Assembly (NCBI GenBank): GCA_020543525.1
Contig: JAHYIO010000005.1
Span: forward strand, 1,709,001 to 1,773,000
From: Coriolopsis trogii
Lineage: Eukaryota > Basidiomycota > Agaricomycetes > Polyporales > Polyporaceae
Reading direction: 5' to 3'
DNA: 64,000 nucleotides
Shown piece by piece: positions 12,657 through 24,841 of the stretch. The notes beneath the pieces are model-generated. The model ran no database searches. It worked only from the letters and a program-made list of their open reading frames with translations, and was not told where the DNA came from. How positions within the stretch are numbered: the stretch's first letter is position 1; every line of letters starts with the position of its first letter. Position numbers and translations under genes: made by a program.

Positions 12657-12679
12657 GTCCGTCCGTCCGTCCGTCCGTC
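12657..12679. repeat. (GTCC)n microsatellite
   Basis: Five perfect GTCC units followed by GTC, in a T/C-rich stretch downstream of the Msb1-domain gene. A second short run of similar units occurs about 150 bp upstream (near 12510-12525). Confidence 0.9.
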
Positions 12680-12804
12680 TGCTATGTTGTGCAATCTTAT
12701 CGTCTCGTTCCTGCGAATATATGTTCATTGCTGAATCGGGGTTGTACACAAGTTTACGTATAAGTGCAGCACGCGGGATCGTGGACGACGGTGTGGACTC
12801 ATGA

Positions 12805-13064
12805 CCTTGTCCCGCGCTCGAGCAGCTAGTCAGACAAGGCGTGCTCGCGGGCTCGGGCGGTCCCTGTGCGGCGTTCGACACGCCGTGCGGCGAGATCGAG
12901 CGGATGTTCGTGTGGCAGCGTGCCGCGGGAGGGGCTCACCTCCAGAGCCTCGACCTCGATGAGGACGAGGCGGCGATCCGGAGGAGACGAAGAACAGGCT
13001 AGCGCTCCGAGTCGTAGAGCGTGTTGCGTCTTTTGTGGATCGTATGGTCGGAGATATCAAGTAG
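12805..13064 (+). pseudogene. Possible frameshifted coding remnant
   Basis: After an in-frame TGA at 12802, a 65-codon open stretch reads like a soluble protein (LEQLVRQGVLAGSG, then CGEIERMFVWQRAAG, then LQSLDLDEDEAAIRRR). It stops at 13000-13002. From about 12980 a different frame continues with an equally protein-like helix (NRLALRVVERVASFVDRMV, ending GDIK) and stops at 13062-13064. No GT donor lies between the two pieces that could make an intron, so they would join only across a frameshift. There is no start codon or upstream exon. It could be the C-terminal end of a decayed gene or an assembly error. I do not recognise the family. Confidence 0.3.
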
Positions 13065-13733
13065 GTCATTGGGGGCAGGTGGCGGGGCGTGGTGATGCAA
13101 CAGAGAACTTGTCGTTAGACACCCATACCCGTCCAGACACCTCACCATTCCCTCCATATATGCGGCTCAATGGTCATTGCAGTTGCTTTGCCAGATAGCA
13201 TGGGTATCCGCGGTGCGCCCCGGTCATCAGTCGTGTGTTGCTATGAGAGCGATTAATCGGAGTCCTATGTTTACCAGCACCTTCTGATGTTCTCCCAATC
13301 CTCTTCAGGGACACTGGAAGCGGTGCCAGGAGAGAGTCACTCGACACGGATGTAGTAGAGACCAGTAGCAGCTTAGCCGTGCAAGTCCCGGCACACCAGA
13401 ATATTCAGTACTTTACTCACGACTACATACGCAGGCTGACGTCACCGTCTTCCACTCAGCCCTCGAACTCCGACACCCACCAAACCGAACACGACCACCG
13501 GCCACCACCCACCGAGGAAAATAGAGCATAAGGATATTATGATATTCTAAAAAAGAAACGTGACGGGCATGCCACTCATGACTAGACGTACAAGCGTGCG
13601 CAACCCCTCAACCCAGCACAGAGTTTTACCACGCACCCAACCCAGAGCAAAGCAAAACAAAGCACTCATCGTGTAACCAACATCCATCGCACACATGCAA
13701 CGTACAAACCCGAAACACGCCTCGCGATCACAT

Positions 13734-16461
13734 CTACCAGTGATCGGGCCCGAACCAGCCCTTCTCCGGAACGGGGAGGAGCGGCATCGAGTTCGCGTCC
13801 GCCGTGTTCAGGCTGACCGTGTTCCCCCACCACTTCGCGATCGTGTTCTCCCCGATCGTCCCGTTCCGCGGGTACTGCAGGCAGAAGAAGATGAGCACCA
13901 CCGCGATCGCCACGCCCGAGTCCAGGCCGGCCGACAGGATATCTATATCGCGCGCGCATCCCAGTCAGTAATTGATAGAGACGCACGAGTATAGAAAGGC
14001 ACTCACAGTTGTACTTTGTCCACCACGAAAAGTGACGACGGCGGATGACATAGTTGAAGACGAACGCGATGATCGCCCAGGGCACGTAGTTGACCGCGCT
14101 CGCGGGCGGGATGAGGCCCGTGCCCGAGAAGATGACGGGGAAGTTGATGTACTTCACGAACGAGTTCGGCCACTTGCGCGAGATTGCGTACGTGATGCAC
14201 GGCAGGATTGCCCCGATGAGGAAGAAGAACAGGAGCACGTAGTAGATCTGGCCGTGCGAGAACTGCCGCTGAGGCCCGATGACGCCCCAGATGATGGACG
14301 CCGTCCCGAACACTTCGGTCGAGGGACAGATGAAGCCGTCCTTCTGGTGCGGGTCGCAAATATTCGGGATGTTCGTGAACATCCAGGCCTGGACACCGAG
14401 CTGTACTGTGCCGGCGATGACCGTCGCGACGACCTGGCACCAGAACATGGGGCGTGGAGGAACTTTCATGTAGTGGCCAAGCTTGAAGTCGGAAGTGAAC
14501 TGGAGGGCCTGGTACATGGTGATGTAACCGTACGTCTTGAACATCATCATCGCAACGGGCTTCCCAGGAAGAGCGTAGCCAATGATGAGCTCAGTGATGA
14601 CGCTGTCGCACACGGGTCAATCGTGTAATCTAATGATATGACGAACAGGGAAGAACTCACTTCAAGCCGACCTGCTGGTTGGTGATGGCCTGGATCATAC
14701 CTATCGGAACGGTGTACACGAAGGCTACGCAACGGGCCGTTAAATACGCTGGTTTGGCAGATGGAACAGAGACGAAACTCACCGATGATCAAGGCAAGTA
14801 CCAACGCCCAGATCGGCATCTGGGTGTGCCACACCTCCAGCGAGATGCAGCCAAAGACGAACATGGTCACGAAGATGACCGCATACCACCACTCAGGAAC
14901 CTGAGGGTAGCGGGACATGAGCCTGGCGTGGATGTCAGGCTGCTCCGAGAGCGAGCGGCGGGCCTGAACCCAGATCTGCTTGCGGAAGTACAGGAACGTG
15001 TGCACAATCGTCGCGGTGATGGACGCGAACGACAAGCCGTACGAGAGGGCAAAGGTCGTCGACAGGAAGAGAGGCGAGTATGCCTCGTACTTGGCAATAT
15101 CGAGCGTCGCCTCGGGGGTGATGATGGCGGTAACGTTGTATGCACCCCCTGTGTTGTCAAACGAACCACGGGAGGATATGGGCATGTACTTGGAGTACCA
15201 GGTGTTGGTATAGTACAGGACGGGGGTGAGGAACCAGAAGAAGAACACGAAGCCACCAGCGACGTTGGCCGACGCCCACCACGGGGTCGCGAGCGGGGAG
15301 CCAATGTACGCGATCTGGGACCAGTCGAAAGTGATGAGGGACATGCCGAGGCCAGAGTAGTAGCCGAACAGCTGGTTGACGACGATGTTCTCTGGAGCGA
15401 TCCAGCAGACCCAGTTGAAGAACGAGAGGGCGCTGAAGATGTAGCCGGGGAAGAAGTACCAGCAGAAGGAGCCGATGAACACGTAGGTGAAGAAGCGTTC
15501 ACGGGAGATACCCCCGCGCGTTCCAAGACCACTGTACTGCTGCGAGTGCAGGGTGTTGAAAAGGGCGCAGGTAACGAGGTTAGCGGGCCAGATCATAGAT
15601 GGCGGGGCGACCAAGAAGCGGCGAGCAATGCCGCCAATTGAGAAGCCAATCTAGAACGAATTGTCAGAGAAAGGCGCGCATTCATCAAGTCCATATGGAC
15701 CTACAAGCTGCGTAGACATGACGACCATCCACTGATAGCTGAAGTTGTAGATCTGGTTGTAGTACACGCGCTGCACCGCAACGATGTCGGTCTATATCAA
15801 ATAAAAGTGAATATGCGCCCAACTAGGAAGGTAGAGGTGTGGAGCGACATACAGCATACGCGGACGAGTATCCGACGGTGGCCATGATCGTGATGAGGAC
15901 ATGCTCCTTGACCGTGAAAGGACCGGGGTTAATGGCGATGCCGAAGATCTTCACGTTGGGGACGACACGAGCCCAAATGCGGCCGAGGGGGAATGACAGC
16001 AGCTGAGCGACGATCTGGAGGACATCTCGATCAGTGATCGGGTCCGCAGTGCGCAGTAAGATGGCAAGCAAGAAAGAAGAGACTTACGCCGGTGACGGTG
16101 ACGGAGGGATAGCGGAAGAAGAAGAACTGGTTGAGGCCGGGAAGGATGATGGACCAGATGAGACCGAGGGTCCATGCACGGAACGTGTTCGAGGGCATCT
16201 CCGGGTCGTCCGTATTGGCGACGGCGGAACGAACCTCGGGGTAGGGGGAATCATCCTCGAGGACGAGCGCATCCCTGTCGAGGTTGGGATCGTCGAACTC
16301 GGCGACGGCGGCGATGACTGGGACTGCCGAGAAGAGAAAGGGATGAGGGCGCGGATGTGGCGGGGTTAGAAGACAATGCACGTACCCTCCTGCTGCTTCT
16401 CGGCATCGAGCTTCTCGTCAAAGGTGCTCGTGGAGTGCTTGTCCTCCTGGAGGGTGGCCAT
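13734..16461 (-). CDS. Oligopeptide transporter (OPT family), complete
   Basis: Polytopic plasma-membrane transporter, 763 aa, the usual length for fungal OPT proteins, importing small peptides with protons. Eight predicted exons: 16386-16461, 16088-16317, 15853-16014, 15705-15791, 14783-15650, 14661-14724, 14007-14602, 13734-13942; all phases agree. The N-terminus is hydrophilic and acidic (MATLQEDKHSTS, later FDDPNLDRDALVLEDD). Family stretches include SNTFRAWTLGLIWSIILPGLNQFFFFR, the PFTVKEHVLITIMATVG loop, [28 protein letters not shown] and [12 protein letters not shown]. The end is FGPDHW-stop. It is the closest visible relative of the truncated gene at 1-981 and points toward it, so the two OPT genes converge on the four genes between them. 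Substrate is unknown. Confidence 0.96.
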
Positions 16462-19400
16462 GGCGGGCGTCGGGCGACACGTACGACAGACGGGTCGATG
16501 GAGGGGGCCGGGCTGGGAAGGAGGGGGCTATATACCTAGGACCGGTCCATCAGGCGCGTTCGAAGCGTTTGGCGCGGTGATGTTCGTATCTGGTCGCAAG
16601 TGTGTCAACGCCGCATTAGCTCATGGAACATTGGAACCATGGACCCAGCATCGAGGAACGGCATCATGTGCACCCGAGTTCCTGAGGTTCTCCATCCGGC
16701 GTGCGATAAGGACGTTGGCGTTGGTGTGCAGATGGTCCACCCCATCCCCCCGCCTTCATTTGGAACTCGTCTGCCACACCTTCCCACACCCCAGTCCGTT
16801 CCTTCGGCTCCTAGATCGGATCCACCCCCGCTTCCATGTGCTCCTGCCTACTTCCCGTCATGCTCTCGTCCTTTCCTTCTTCCGCCACTCCCCTGTCAGC
16901 GCCTTTCTTCCGGTCTCCCCATCCTCCGTCTTCTCCGCACTCGCCCTCCCTCGGTCCTCTCATCCTCCGTCGCGAAGAACCACACAGCACAGTACTGCTA
17001 ATCACAAGTGTACGACATACGCACTCATGCATAGCCTAGATAAGGTTGATATAGCCAAGAGACTGATCCAACCCGAGCCGTCGGCAGCACTCGTGATGAA
17101 CGCGTCGCGCCCGGCGGTCGATGGCTTCATCCTCGGGACGCGCATCGCCAAAATGCCATATGCCACTCCAGCGCGTCCCAAGACCAAACAATTCACACCC
17201 AACTCTCCGATTTCTTGAACTCCGCATGGAGGAGCAACGCGCACGGGCATCCTCCACGCTCATACCCTCTATACGCCTCTCAGGAAGAGGGCTCCCATGT
17301 GCTAACACCGGACATGAATAGAAGAATAGACGAGAGGAAGCCTCACCTGGCGACTCTGTGTATCTATCTTGAGCAACTCTGCCTAATTTGTAGCTGTCAT
17401 AGTATCCCGTCAGTAGCTCGGGTTCTGGCACCCACGCCTGCCTCATGCCAGCGCCCACCCGTCTCCTCCCACATGCCTCCCAGTCCCATTACTTACTCCA
17501 GGCTTTCCACGGAGACTACGCACCAAGGTGTGCCGTTAAGTGACCCAGCGACCCCAGCGCGTCTCTGACGATTGTTGGACAGCCTGGCAGGCAGGACGCA
17601 CACGAGTTGTCCACGAACACTGCGCACCTGGACATGTCGGCCACAGGCGGCTTCCGTGCACAGTCTGAGTCTGGAGAGCTCGAGACAGTCGAACCAGGAA
17701 CTTGGGCGATGGGCGGCTTAAGCTTGATTTCTCCACAGCGAGGCTCGAGCGGCGAGACCAGGGCTGTGGCTCGCCGCTCATTCGCATTTCGGAGGGATCC
17801 CGACAGGACGTGCGATAAAAAGGGTCACGACGCACCGATACATCCGCACTCGAAGGGCTTCCCACTTCCCTTCCCTCTTCGAGCTGAAGCTGAAGGCTGA
17901 TCCATGCCAGGGGATAGAGGCCTGCATCGCGACCGCAACCCGCAAAGAGACAGCGTGAGTGTTCACGAAGGACTCGAGCGGAGCAAAGACGGCGTCGACG
18001 CTACGCATGCGCGCATCGCAATCCGGAGTACTTACCGGGGTCCGGAGCTCGGGACACTCGGGGATCCGGTTCGTCGGCGTCGGCGCCGGAGTATTGCACA
18101 CGACCAACAACTCGCGGACCACCACAAGGCGCGACGTACAGTCCCCATACGCGTTCCTCCCGACACCGACACCGACCTCATCTGGAAAGTATACGTACCA
18201 GTGATCTGGGTTCCGAATCGACGATCTCCGTGGGCCACGGGCCCGGCTCAACCGTTTTACCAAGCGATTCTGATCATCTGAACAACGACCCATCCCGACG
18301 GCTTGGCCTTTTATGGAAGATCGAACGGGACTCGGGTCCCGGGATTGCGGGGCTGTCGGGTGACGCCGTGCGCAGCGTGCGCTCGCGCGGACTCGAGCCT
18401 CAGGGCCGCCGGCGGGTGACACATTACATGTGACACGCGCAATGAAAGGTTAAGTACTTGCAACGGTACCATGCGCGTCGACGCCACCACTACCACCACC
18501 ACATCAGCGCACGTCAAGGACCTACCTACCTTCCATGCTGTCAAAAAGTCAGGGAGAGGGATCCGTCCGGCGGCCAGCGTGAACCACCGAGGTCGGTTGG
18601 TCTTATCCTGCGGGCTTGGCAAGAGCCTTTTCTGGTGGACGTCTGTGTCTGGACATCGTGCAGCGCGATAGCGTTGGTATGGCGTTGACGTGCTCGTGTG
18701 CATGCTCACACTGGCGGACCGCGGTCGTGTGCGCGGACAGGCCTCGGGACGAGCGCGACGGATCAATTCCTGCAGATCAGTGACCAAGTATCAGGATCAG
18801 TACCTGAACAGATTTACAGGGGAGGGGGAGGGTGGAGAGAGCGAGGTATTGAAGAGGACGTGTCGTCAAGCCGGGTCGAGTGCCGACTCGGAGTGTCGAG
18901 AATGAGTACTACGTCTGCTGGATGTTCGCAACGGCAGCTGCCAGTGAACGTCGCCAGCCCCAACTTCCCTCGTCAAAGCCGCCGACTTTCAAAATCAAGA
19001 AGGTCGGGACGGCGGCGGACACAGGTGCGCGCAGCCTTGTGATGATGGAGGATTTGATACAGTCACGCACGAAATCAAGATCGTTTTCCGTCCTCACCGC
19101 TCGCATCGACCAGGGACCTGCCTCCATCAGTCGAACTCCACGGGCCGCGTCGAGGGCGCATCAGTTTCCCAGGAAGCAAGTGTTGGCGGGCGTGATATCG
19201 ACGGGGTCCGGGTTCGATACCATGGAAGTCGAGCGTATATGATCGACATGCGAAGCCATACCTTGGATAGCAACGTTGGTGGACTTGGGTACCGCCTGCG
19301 ATTGGGTGGACCGAACACAGCGTGTACATTATGACCGAAGACTTGCCTGCGATGAATTGAGAAGTGCATTTGAACACTGGGACCCGGAGACGAGTGCACT

Positions 19401-21864
19401 GAACTTACTGACCAAGTCAACATCGTGCCCACCGAACACTCGGCCGCTCGATACTCCACTCCAAAGACTGTCTTCTAGAGCTGAGGCGGCGGAGCGCTAG
19501 CGACAAAGGTTTGTCACGGTGGAACCTATGGGCCACGACGAGGCCGACTGCTTGACAGTGGACCCACAGTTGCCACTGCCGCCACAGTGGCGGAGGGAGG
19601 CCGCACCCCGCACTCAGCCGCACTTATCTCCTCTATGACGCAACGTCCTGACGCACGGCCCTCAGTGGCGGGCGGCGAAGGTCGACGTCGTGTGCCACCA
19701 CGGATGTAGATTCGCCTTGACGTTGATCGGTCCTGAAGCGAACGCGCGACAGTCTGTCTGCTGCAGAGCTGTGGCTAGGTCCATTCGTCGTCGCAAGTTG
19801 CGTCCATTAGAATCGCCGGGACAGTCTTGAGTACTTGAGCGCTCGCCCATCTCCCAAGTGAGATCGCATCGAGAGCATCGCGTGCCGAACCCGAGTAGGT
19901 TGGGGTATTGCTTTACTAGGACGATGACCTGGGCTCGGTGGTTCCGTGCTTCACGTCTCCGATTCGGCCCCGTTTCTCGGGACTCGCGCGTGCCGGAGTG
20001 AGAGCCGTATCGAGCATCGACAACGCCGTCCACCGGTACCGGTGAACGTCGGAGGCTGTTCCGAGCTTGATTTCCTATTCCTGGCGTCGAGACTCGAACA
20101 GGGCCCGAGGTGGATGGCCGAGCGCGGCCAACGCCACGCAGCGTCTACAGAGTTCCACCTCGACATGCACGACGAACCACGGCCGCTATGAACCGTATGC
20201 CATGGAAGGAAAGGGTCCAAAAGGCCATCTGTCACCGACGTGTACCGTCGACTGGAGACTGTCCCACACGGCGTGCTCGCCTGACCCTCACGTCCTGACG
20301 TTCCTTGCGGGCCTGTCAGCCAACAGGGCCTGCCAAGGTGAATCGAAAGCGTGAATCTGGTCTCCCGCGAGAGAAGCAGGCGATGAGGCAAGGCGGGAGG
20401 GTTCCTCGGCGAGGTGCTTCCATGCGTTCGCAGTTCGTATGTCGAAGGCTAATCTGAGACGTTCTCCTTAGCCAGCAACGCCGACGGACCACGATGGGCA
20501 GAATGGGAGAGAGTGTGCGAGCGCTTGCTCTGTATTCAAGACACCGGTGGCATTGTGCCCGCCGCATTGAGTGCGGAAACATGTTGAAATTGGAGCTTGG
20601 AGAGAGGACCGGTCAGGAAAGCGCGGAAAGCTGAGTGCCTGGTTCTGTTACGCGACTCACGATAAGCTGCACGACAGCGCGGGATTGGGGCGACTGGCGC
20701 TGTCATTACGTGCAACCTGGACGTTTGCCTGGAAAGCGCGCTCCGACGATGGATTGTGAAGGTCCATATCTGTTTGACGTGTGAAGGCGCACTGCATCCA
20801 AGGACGGCAACGAAGGTATAACGTGTATTCCGGGCATTCGTGTACCCTGCATATGCCCACGACAATTCAAGGTTTATACTGCGATCGAGTTGAGGAGACT
20901 GTGTGGGCGCACCATCGGGGCGGACACTATTATTGAAGACAGTTAGCGTGTGATCATGGGTGAATAAACGTCTGGTGGTCGCGATGAAAGCATCATTGCT
21001 CCGAGGCATTGCGGATCTAGGTACACACATTGCTTAAGATGATTATTACTGGAGAGAGGTGTGCGCTACGCCCGTCAACGAATAGCATTCCTGAAAAGCT
21101 CCGCAAGAGGCGGCCCAGGATAGAATGGATCATAAACGTACGTGCAGGTCGTAGGGAGCGCTGGACTCGGACGTCACTCATCTCTACTTCCTATGCAATG
21201 CACAACTGTGAGCAGGTTGATGTATGCTGTGGTGACGGACGTCGTGGGCATGCCGAGTGCCCACTTGTCCCGGATCCCACTTGTGGACACTGGTGATAGG
21301 GCAGCAGTTGGTTAGGCAAGCATGACATTGGTACAACCACGTACCGGAGCGACGACAAAGCTCACTTCCTGACTGAGCAGTCCTGAGAGAATAGACTAGG
21401 TTGATGCGCTCGTAGCAGAGTGCTGCTGTTCCTTACCTCCGTCGTTGACGTGGTGAGAGTGCAAGTGAGCAAATATGCCTGGCTCGTAGACGTGCCATGT
21501 TGTTTCGCCTTACTGGCAAATTACAGCAGACAGCTCAGGGACGAAGAGGTAGCAGGCTCCGAGGCTGTACTTGAGGTCATGGTTCAATCCAAGCTGCATA
21601 GTGGGCGTCTACACTTCGTATGACGAGTTTCGCCCACGTGGCCTGTAGTACTAGCGGCGAGCGCGGCGCAAGCGTGTCCGACCCCAACAGCGAGCTTAGC
21701 TTCACTTTCTGTCTCCTCAGAGTCTCTCTTCTCGCTGGCCGCCTTCTGGTCTCGCTACACAACAACGCTCACGAACACCACAACGATCTGTGTAAAGCAC
21801 AGCACTGACGAGAGCGAAGGAGTGTCGTGAAGTCCTGGGAGGACTGGTGTATCATTAGGAAGTC
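16462..21864. other. 5.4 kb GC-rich region with no recognised gene
   Basis: This is the largest empty block. Open frames are frequent because of the base composition, yet none shows a family motif, and most overlap others on the opposite strand. Candidates looked at include minus 17778-18422 and minus 20536-21030; neither joins to neighbours through plausible introns. The left ~150 bp must hold the promoter of the OPT gene and the right ~200 bp that of Kish. Long noncoding transcripts, decayed genes, or a diverged gene are all possible. Confidence 0.4.
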
Positions 21865-22268
21865 ATGGTACGTCTCATCCATTCCTTTGAACGCGGATTG
21901 AGTATCGAGAAAGCCATCTTCCAGTCGGCGTTGTTCAACTTCCAATCTCTTCTACTCGTCATCCTCCTCCTCATCTGCACATGCACCTATGTGCGCGCCG
22001 TCGCACCTCGTCTCATCGACCGCAACAAGGAAGGGTGCGCCCCGTTCGGCCGTCAGTCTGCTTGAGAGTCCCTGCTGACTTTCTCGTCTCCCTCACTTCC
22101 TCGTGTGTAGCTTCCTCGGGCTGTTTTGGATGTCTGCGCGGATAGGTGAGCTACTCTATAGCTTTGCCTACAACCGGATATTGACACCACGGCCGCGCAG
22201 GAGAGCGTTTGTCACCGTATGTCGCGCTAGCATGTGTCGCAATGGCCGTCACCATCCTCTTCCAGTAA
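21865..22268 (+). CDS. Kish (TMEM167) family secretory-pathway membrane protein
   Basis: Very small Golgi/secretory-pathway membrane protein of 71 aa, the normal family length. Four exons: 21865-21867 (the ATG alone), 21925-22034, 22111-22145, 22201-22268. The spliced protein starts [21 protein letters not shown], the family signature, and continues [33 protein letters not shown] and a second hydrophobic segment ending VTILFQ-stop. It therefore has two membrane helices joined by a short basic/acidic loop. Kish is needed for constitutive secretion in Drosophila cells; fungal function is inferred from conservation. The start is secure because ATG is followed directly by GTACGT, and the acceptor restores the invariant SALFNF. 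Confidence 0.96.
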
Positions 22269-24841
22269 TATACCCCATTCTGGTTTACACCAAACATCAC
22301 CTCTCTGTCCTGGCGTATATGCATTCTCGGTAAGCTGTGTGCATGCGCTTCTACTACGAGGACGTCGGATGCGGGCGCGGCTCGTCACGTCACGCCGTTC
22401 GCCCTGTTGCGAACGTTGTGCAGTTTGTGCTACGAAGAGCGACCAATGCAGGGTACTTTCTCCTTTTCCTGCTGGCGCTACGTCCGGAACACCATGGGGC
22501 ATCGGGTGGCTTGCTTCGCAGAGTATTGTCGTGGGGGGTGCGTACGTTTCCTCCGCTCCTTCCCATCCTATACTATCCCAGTGCTGCGAACCCCCCCCCC
22601 CCCAAAGCGTCACTATGTAGGGATTGCATCAGAAGATGGGTGCCATGCTTGATTCATGCATTGAGTGCCTCTCTCATCCTAGCGCCTGATGTGCACGCGT
22701 ACGTCTTGCATGTTCATCCCCTGCGACTGACACTCCCCAAGTTTCATATGTAGGGGCGCTACGTCATGCGATTGCGCTGATTCTGTATCGTCCACAGTAC
22801 AGGCTATGCGATATCTCCCCATCACGCTCTACTTATCTCGCCAGCATGAGCAGCCCACCGCCCCACCGCCATACGACCTCAACAGGAGCCGCTTCTAGCG
22901 TCAGGGGCCAGGGCACTCCGGACGCTGGACCCTTCAACGTTCAGCTCCCGTATCGCTCACCAGACCCTGAGCTGGCCCTCGCGCCTGCTGCTCTATGCAC
23001 ACATGTACGCCCCCCGGCCGGACCAAGGCGATACTCACAAGTAGACATCAAAATCGCCCGTCCGTCCGGCGTCCGCAACGCGCATCGGCAGAGCTTCTCC
23101 ACGACTGTCACGGCCAGGCACGACGGCGAGAACCGCCAAGAAATCGCAGGGTGCAAGGAGAAGAAGCTCGACGGACAGGGAGTCTGATTGCGATTGGAGG
23201 GTGAACGGTCATAGAGAGAAAGGTAGGTACGAGGGAATCAAGGTCAGAGCATACACCCGTTCCAATGGGCCCAGCAGGAGGGTGCAGTACGTACTACGCA
23301 TACATACGCAGGCTGGTACATGTCATGTCCGCAGCGGAACATGTGGGTGGGTACGTCCTCTTGAGCGTGAGCGGGCCTAAGTCTGGGAATGGCTGAAGCG
23401 CGACAGTGCGCAGGCACTCCGCCTTCGATGTTGGGCAAAGCGCGAGCGCGAGTGTGAGCGGCAGCCTGCGCGTCGGACGCTGGACAGGGTGGGAAGCTGT
23501 GCGCGGCAGGCAAGGGAAGGGGCTCGTGATGCTTGAAGGTGTACGGGATGTGAACGTCGGGTGGGGAACAGGTAAGTACGGTATTACTATGACAGAGTAT
23601 GACAGACGGTAACTCACTGCTGGACGCCACCGATGGTTCCGTGGCGGGACGCATCCCAGCCTTGACTCGGATCCTCTAGACCTGCATGCGTTGTCTTTCT
23701 TAACTCTATCTTTCAAAGCTTGGTCCCGTTCCACCACCTAGCGTTTGACCCGCAGGAAGACTCATATGGCTCGACCGGCAATACACGATGAGTAGCTTTC
23801 GCCGAGGAAAGGTATCGTACTGTACGCGCTACACTAAAAAGGTACTGAAGCGGACTCCCAACAGCCCGCTCCTACTGTTGCCAGGAACTTGGTGGTTATC
23901 ATCGGTCGGATGGTCCATGGGTCGTCTCTTCCAGGGCGCACAATTCGGATTCTATATGCTCAGTCAAGTTCAGCTCGCGAAATACCGAATAAGCAAGCAG
24001 CCATACATGGCCAGTGGAAGACGTGGACCGATCCATTCGAGCGACGATCGTCCAAACGCTGCTTGCAGCCAACATGTAGCTGCCAATGGGACATCGAAAG
24101 GTCTCGATGAGTGTCACCGCGGACGATGCAGTAGGTGCCCATCATCCTGTTTGTCATATGTGTAGTGTTTCAACCTCGCCCCACAGGCCCCTCCAGCACA
24201 TACGTCTCGAACTCCTGATCATGACTCAAGCAGTTTCCCTAGAGATTCAGCTGTACGAGCACCGCACCCTCAAGTCATCTGTACTCGTATACCCCCGACG
24301 CTGGTGTGCTAGCGCTAGTAACTGCTGTGCGAACATGGAGACCAATGAACATATCGCAGCCACCTGTTGTGTCTTTCGAGATGGTCTGCGTCTAACGTAC
24401 GTACTTTCCGGCGAAGGGTGGATGTTGTCAGCTTCCGGGAAGGAAACGCTGGCCACTAGTCCTAAGTCGATGAGTAATGTTCGACTGTATCCGATCCCGG
24501 GGATTCTAGTAAAGGCGAGTATACTTTGGTGGAGAACCCATTACTAGTATACTAATAGCGAAGATAACAACGCCTGGTGGAGTCATAGTACTTTACTGAC
24601 TCCTATCCTGCTGACACGGGTAGTATAGCAGACCTCGTTGCGTCTTAGTAATGTCTCGGAGAAAGGTGGGCTTGTGAATCACTTGCCACTTATGTGCATT
24701 ACAGACTGCCAGTGCAGGTTGACGCGTCATTTTCATCTGCTTACTACACAAGTCGATAAGTACAAGAAGGATGCTCTCGAACCTTGCTCAACCCTTTCGC
24801 TCGTTAGCATTCTAGGCACAACTTCGAGAAAAATCATCACT
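22269..24841. other. Intergenic; possible unassigned exons at 22.6-23.2 kb
   Basis: No family was recognised. On the plus strand, acceptors at ~22619 and ~22753 border open segments. Depending on phase, these read into a short ending (ITLYLSRQHEQPTAPPPYD, then LNRSRF-stop near 22900) or into a longer frame that stops near 23187. A small gene may therefore lie here, but its 5' end could not be found and the two readings are incompatible. From 23.2 to 24.8 kb nothing is convincing. The last ~200 bp are the promoter of the next SDR gene. Confidence 0.35.
22591..22603. repeat. Poly(C)13 homopolymer
   Basis: Thirteen consecutive C residues, flanked by AA and AAAG. Such a tract is prone to sequencing or assembly length error and sits inside the possible unassigned exon region. 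Confidence 0.95.

Larger units (their letters stand above)
12091..13733. other. Intergenic, convergent, with coding-like remnant
   Basis: This stretch lies between the stops of the Msb1-domain gene and the second OPT gene. It carries a pyrimidine-rich 3' flank, a small tetranucleotide repeat, and a coding-like fragment at 12805-13064 described separately. The rest shows no gene. Confidence 0.5.

Noticed and set aside
13695..15641. Long plus-strand frames antisense to the OPT gene
   Set aside because: They are complements of highly biased coding sequence; the sense strand encodes a clear transporter.
17778..18422. 214-codon minus-strand open frame with a run DHWYVYFPDEVGVGVG
   Set aside because: No family recognised, strongly overlapping frames on the other strand, no introns or start context linking it to other exons; composition explains its length.
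19200..19225. GGTTCGATACC, resembling a tRNA B box
   Set aside because: Flanking bases do not form a T stem or a cloverleaf.
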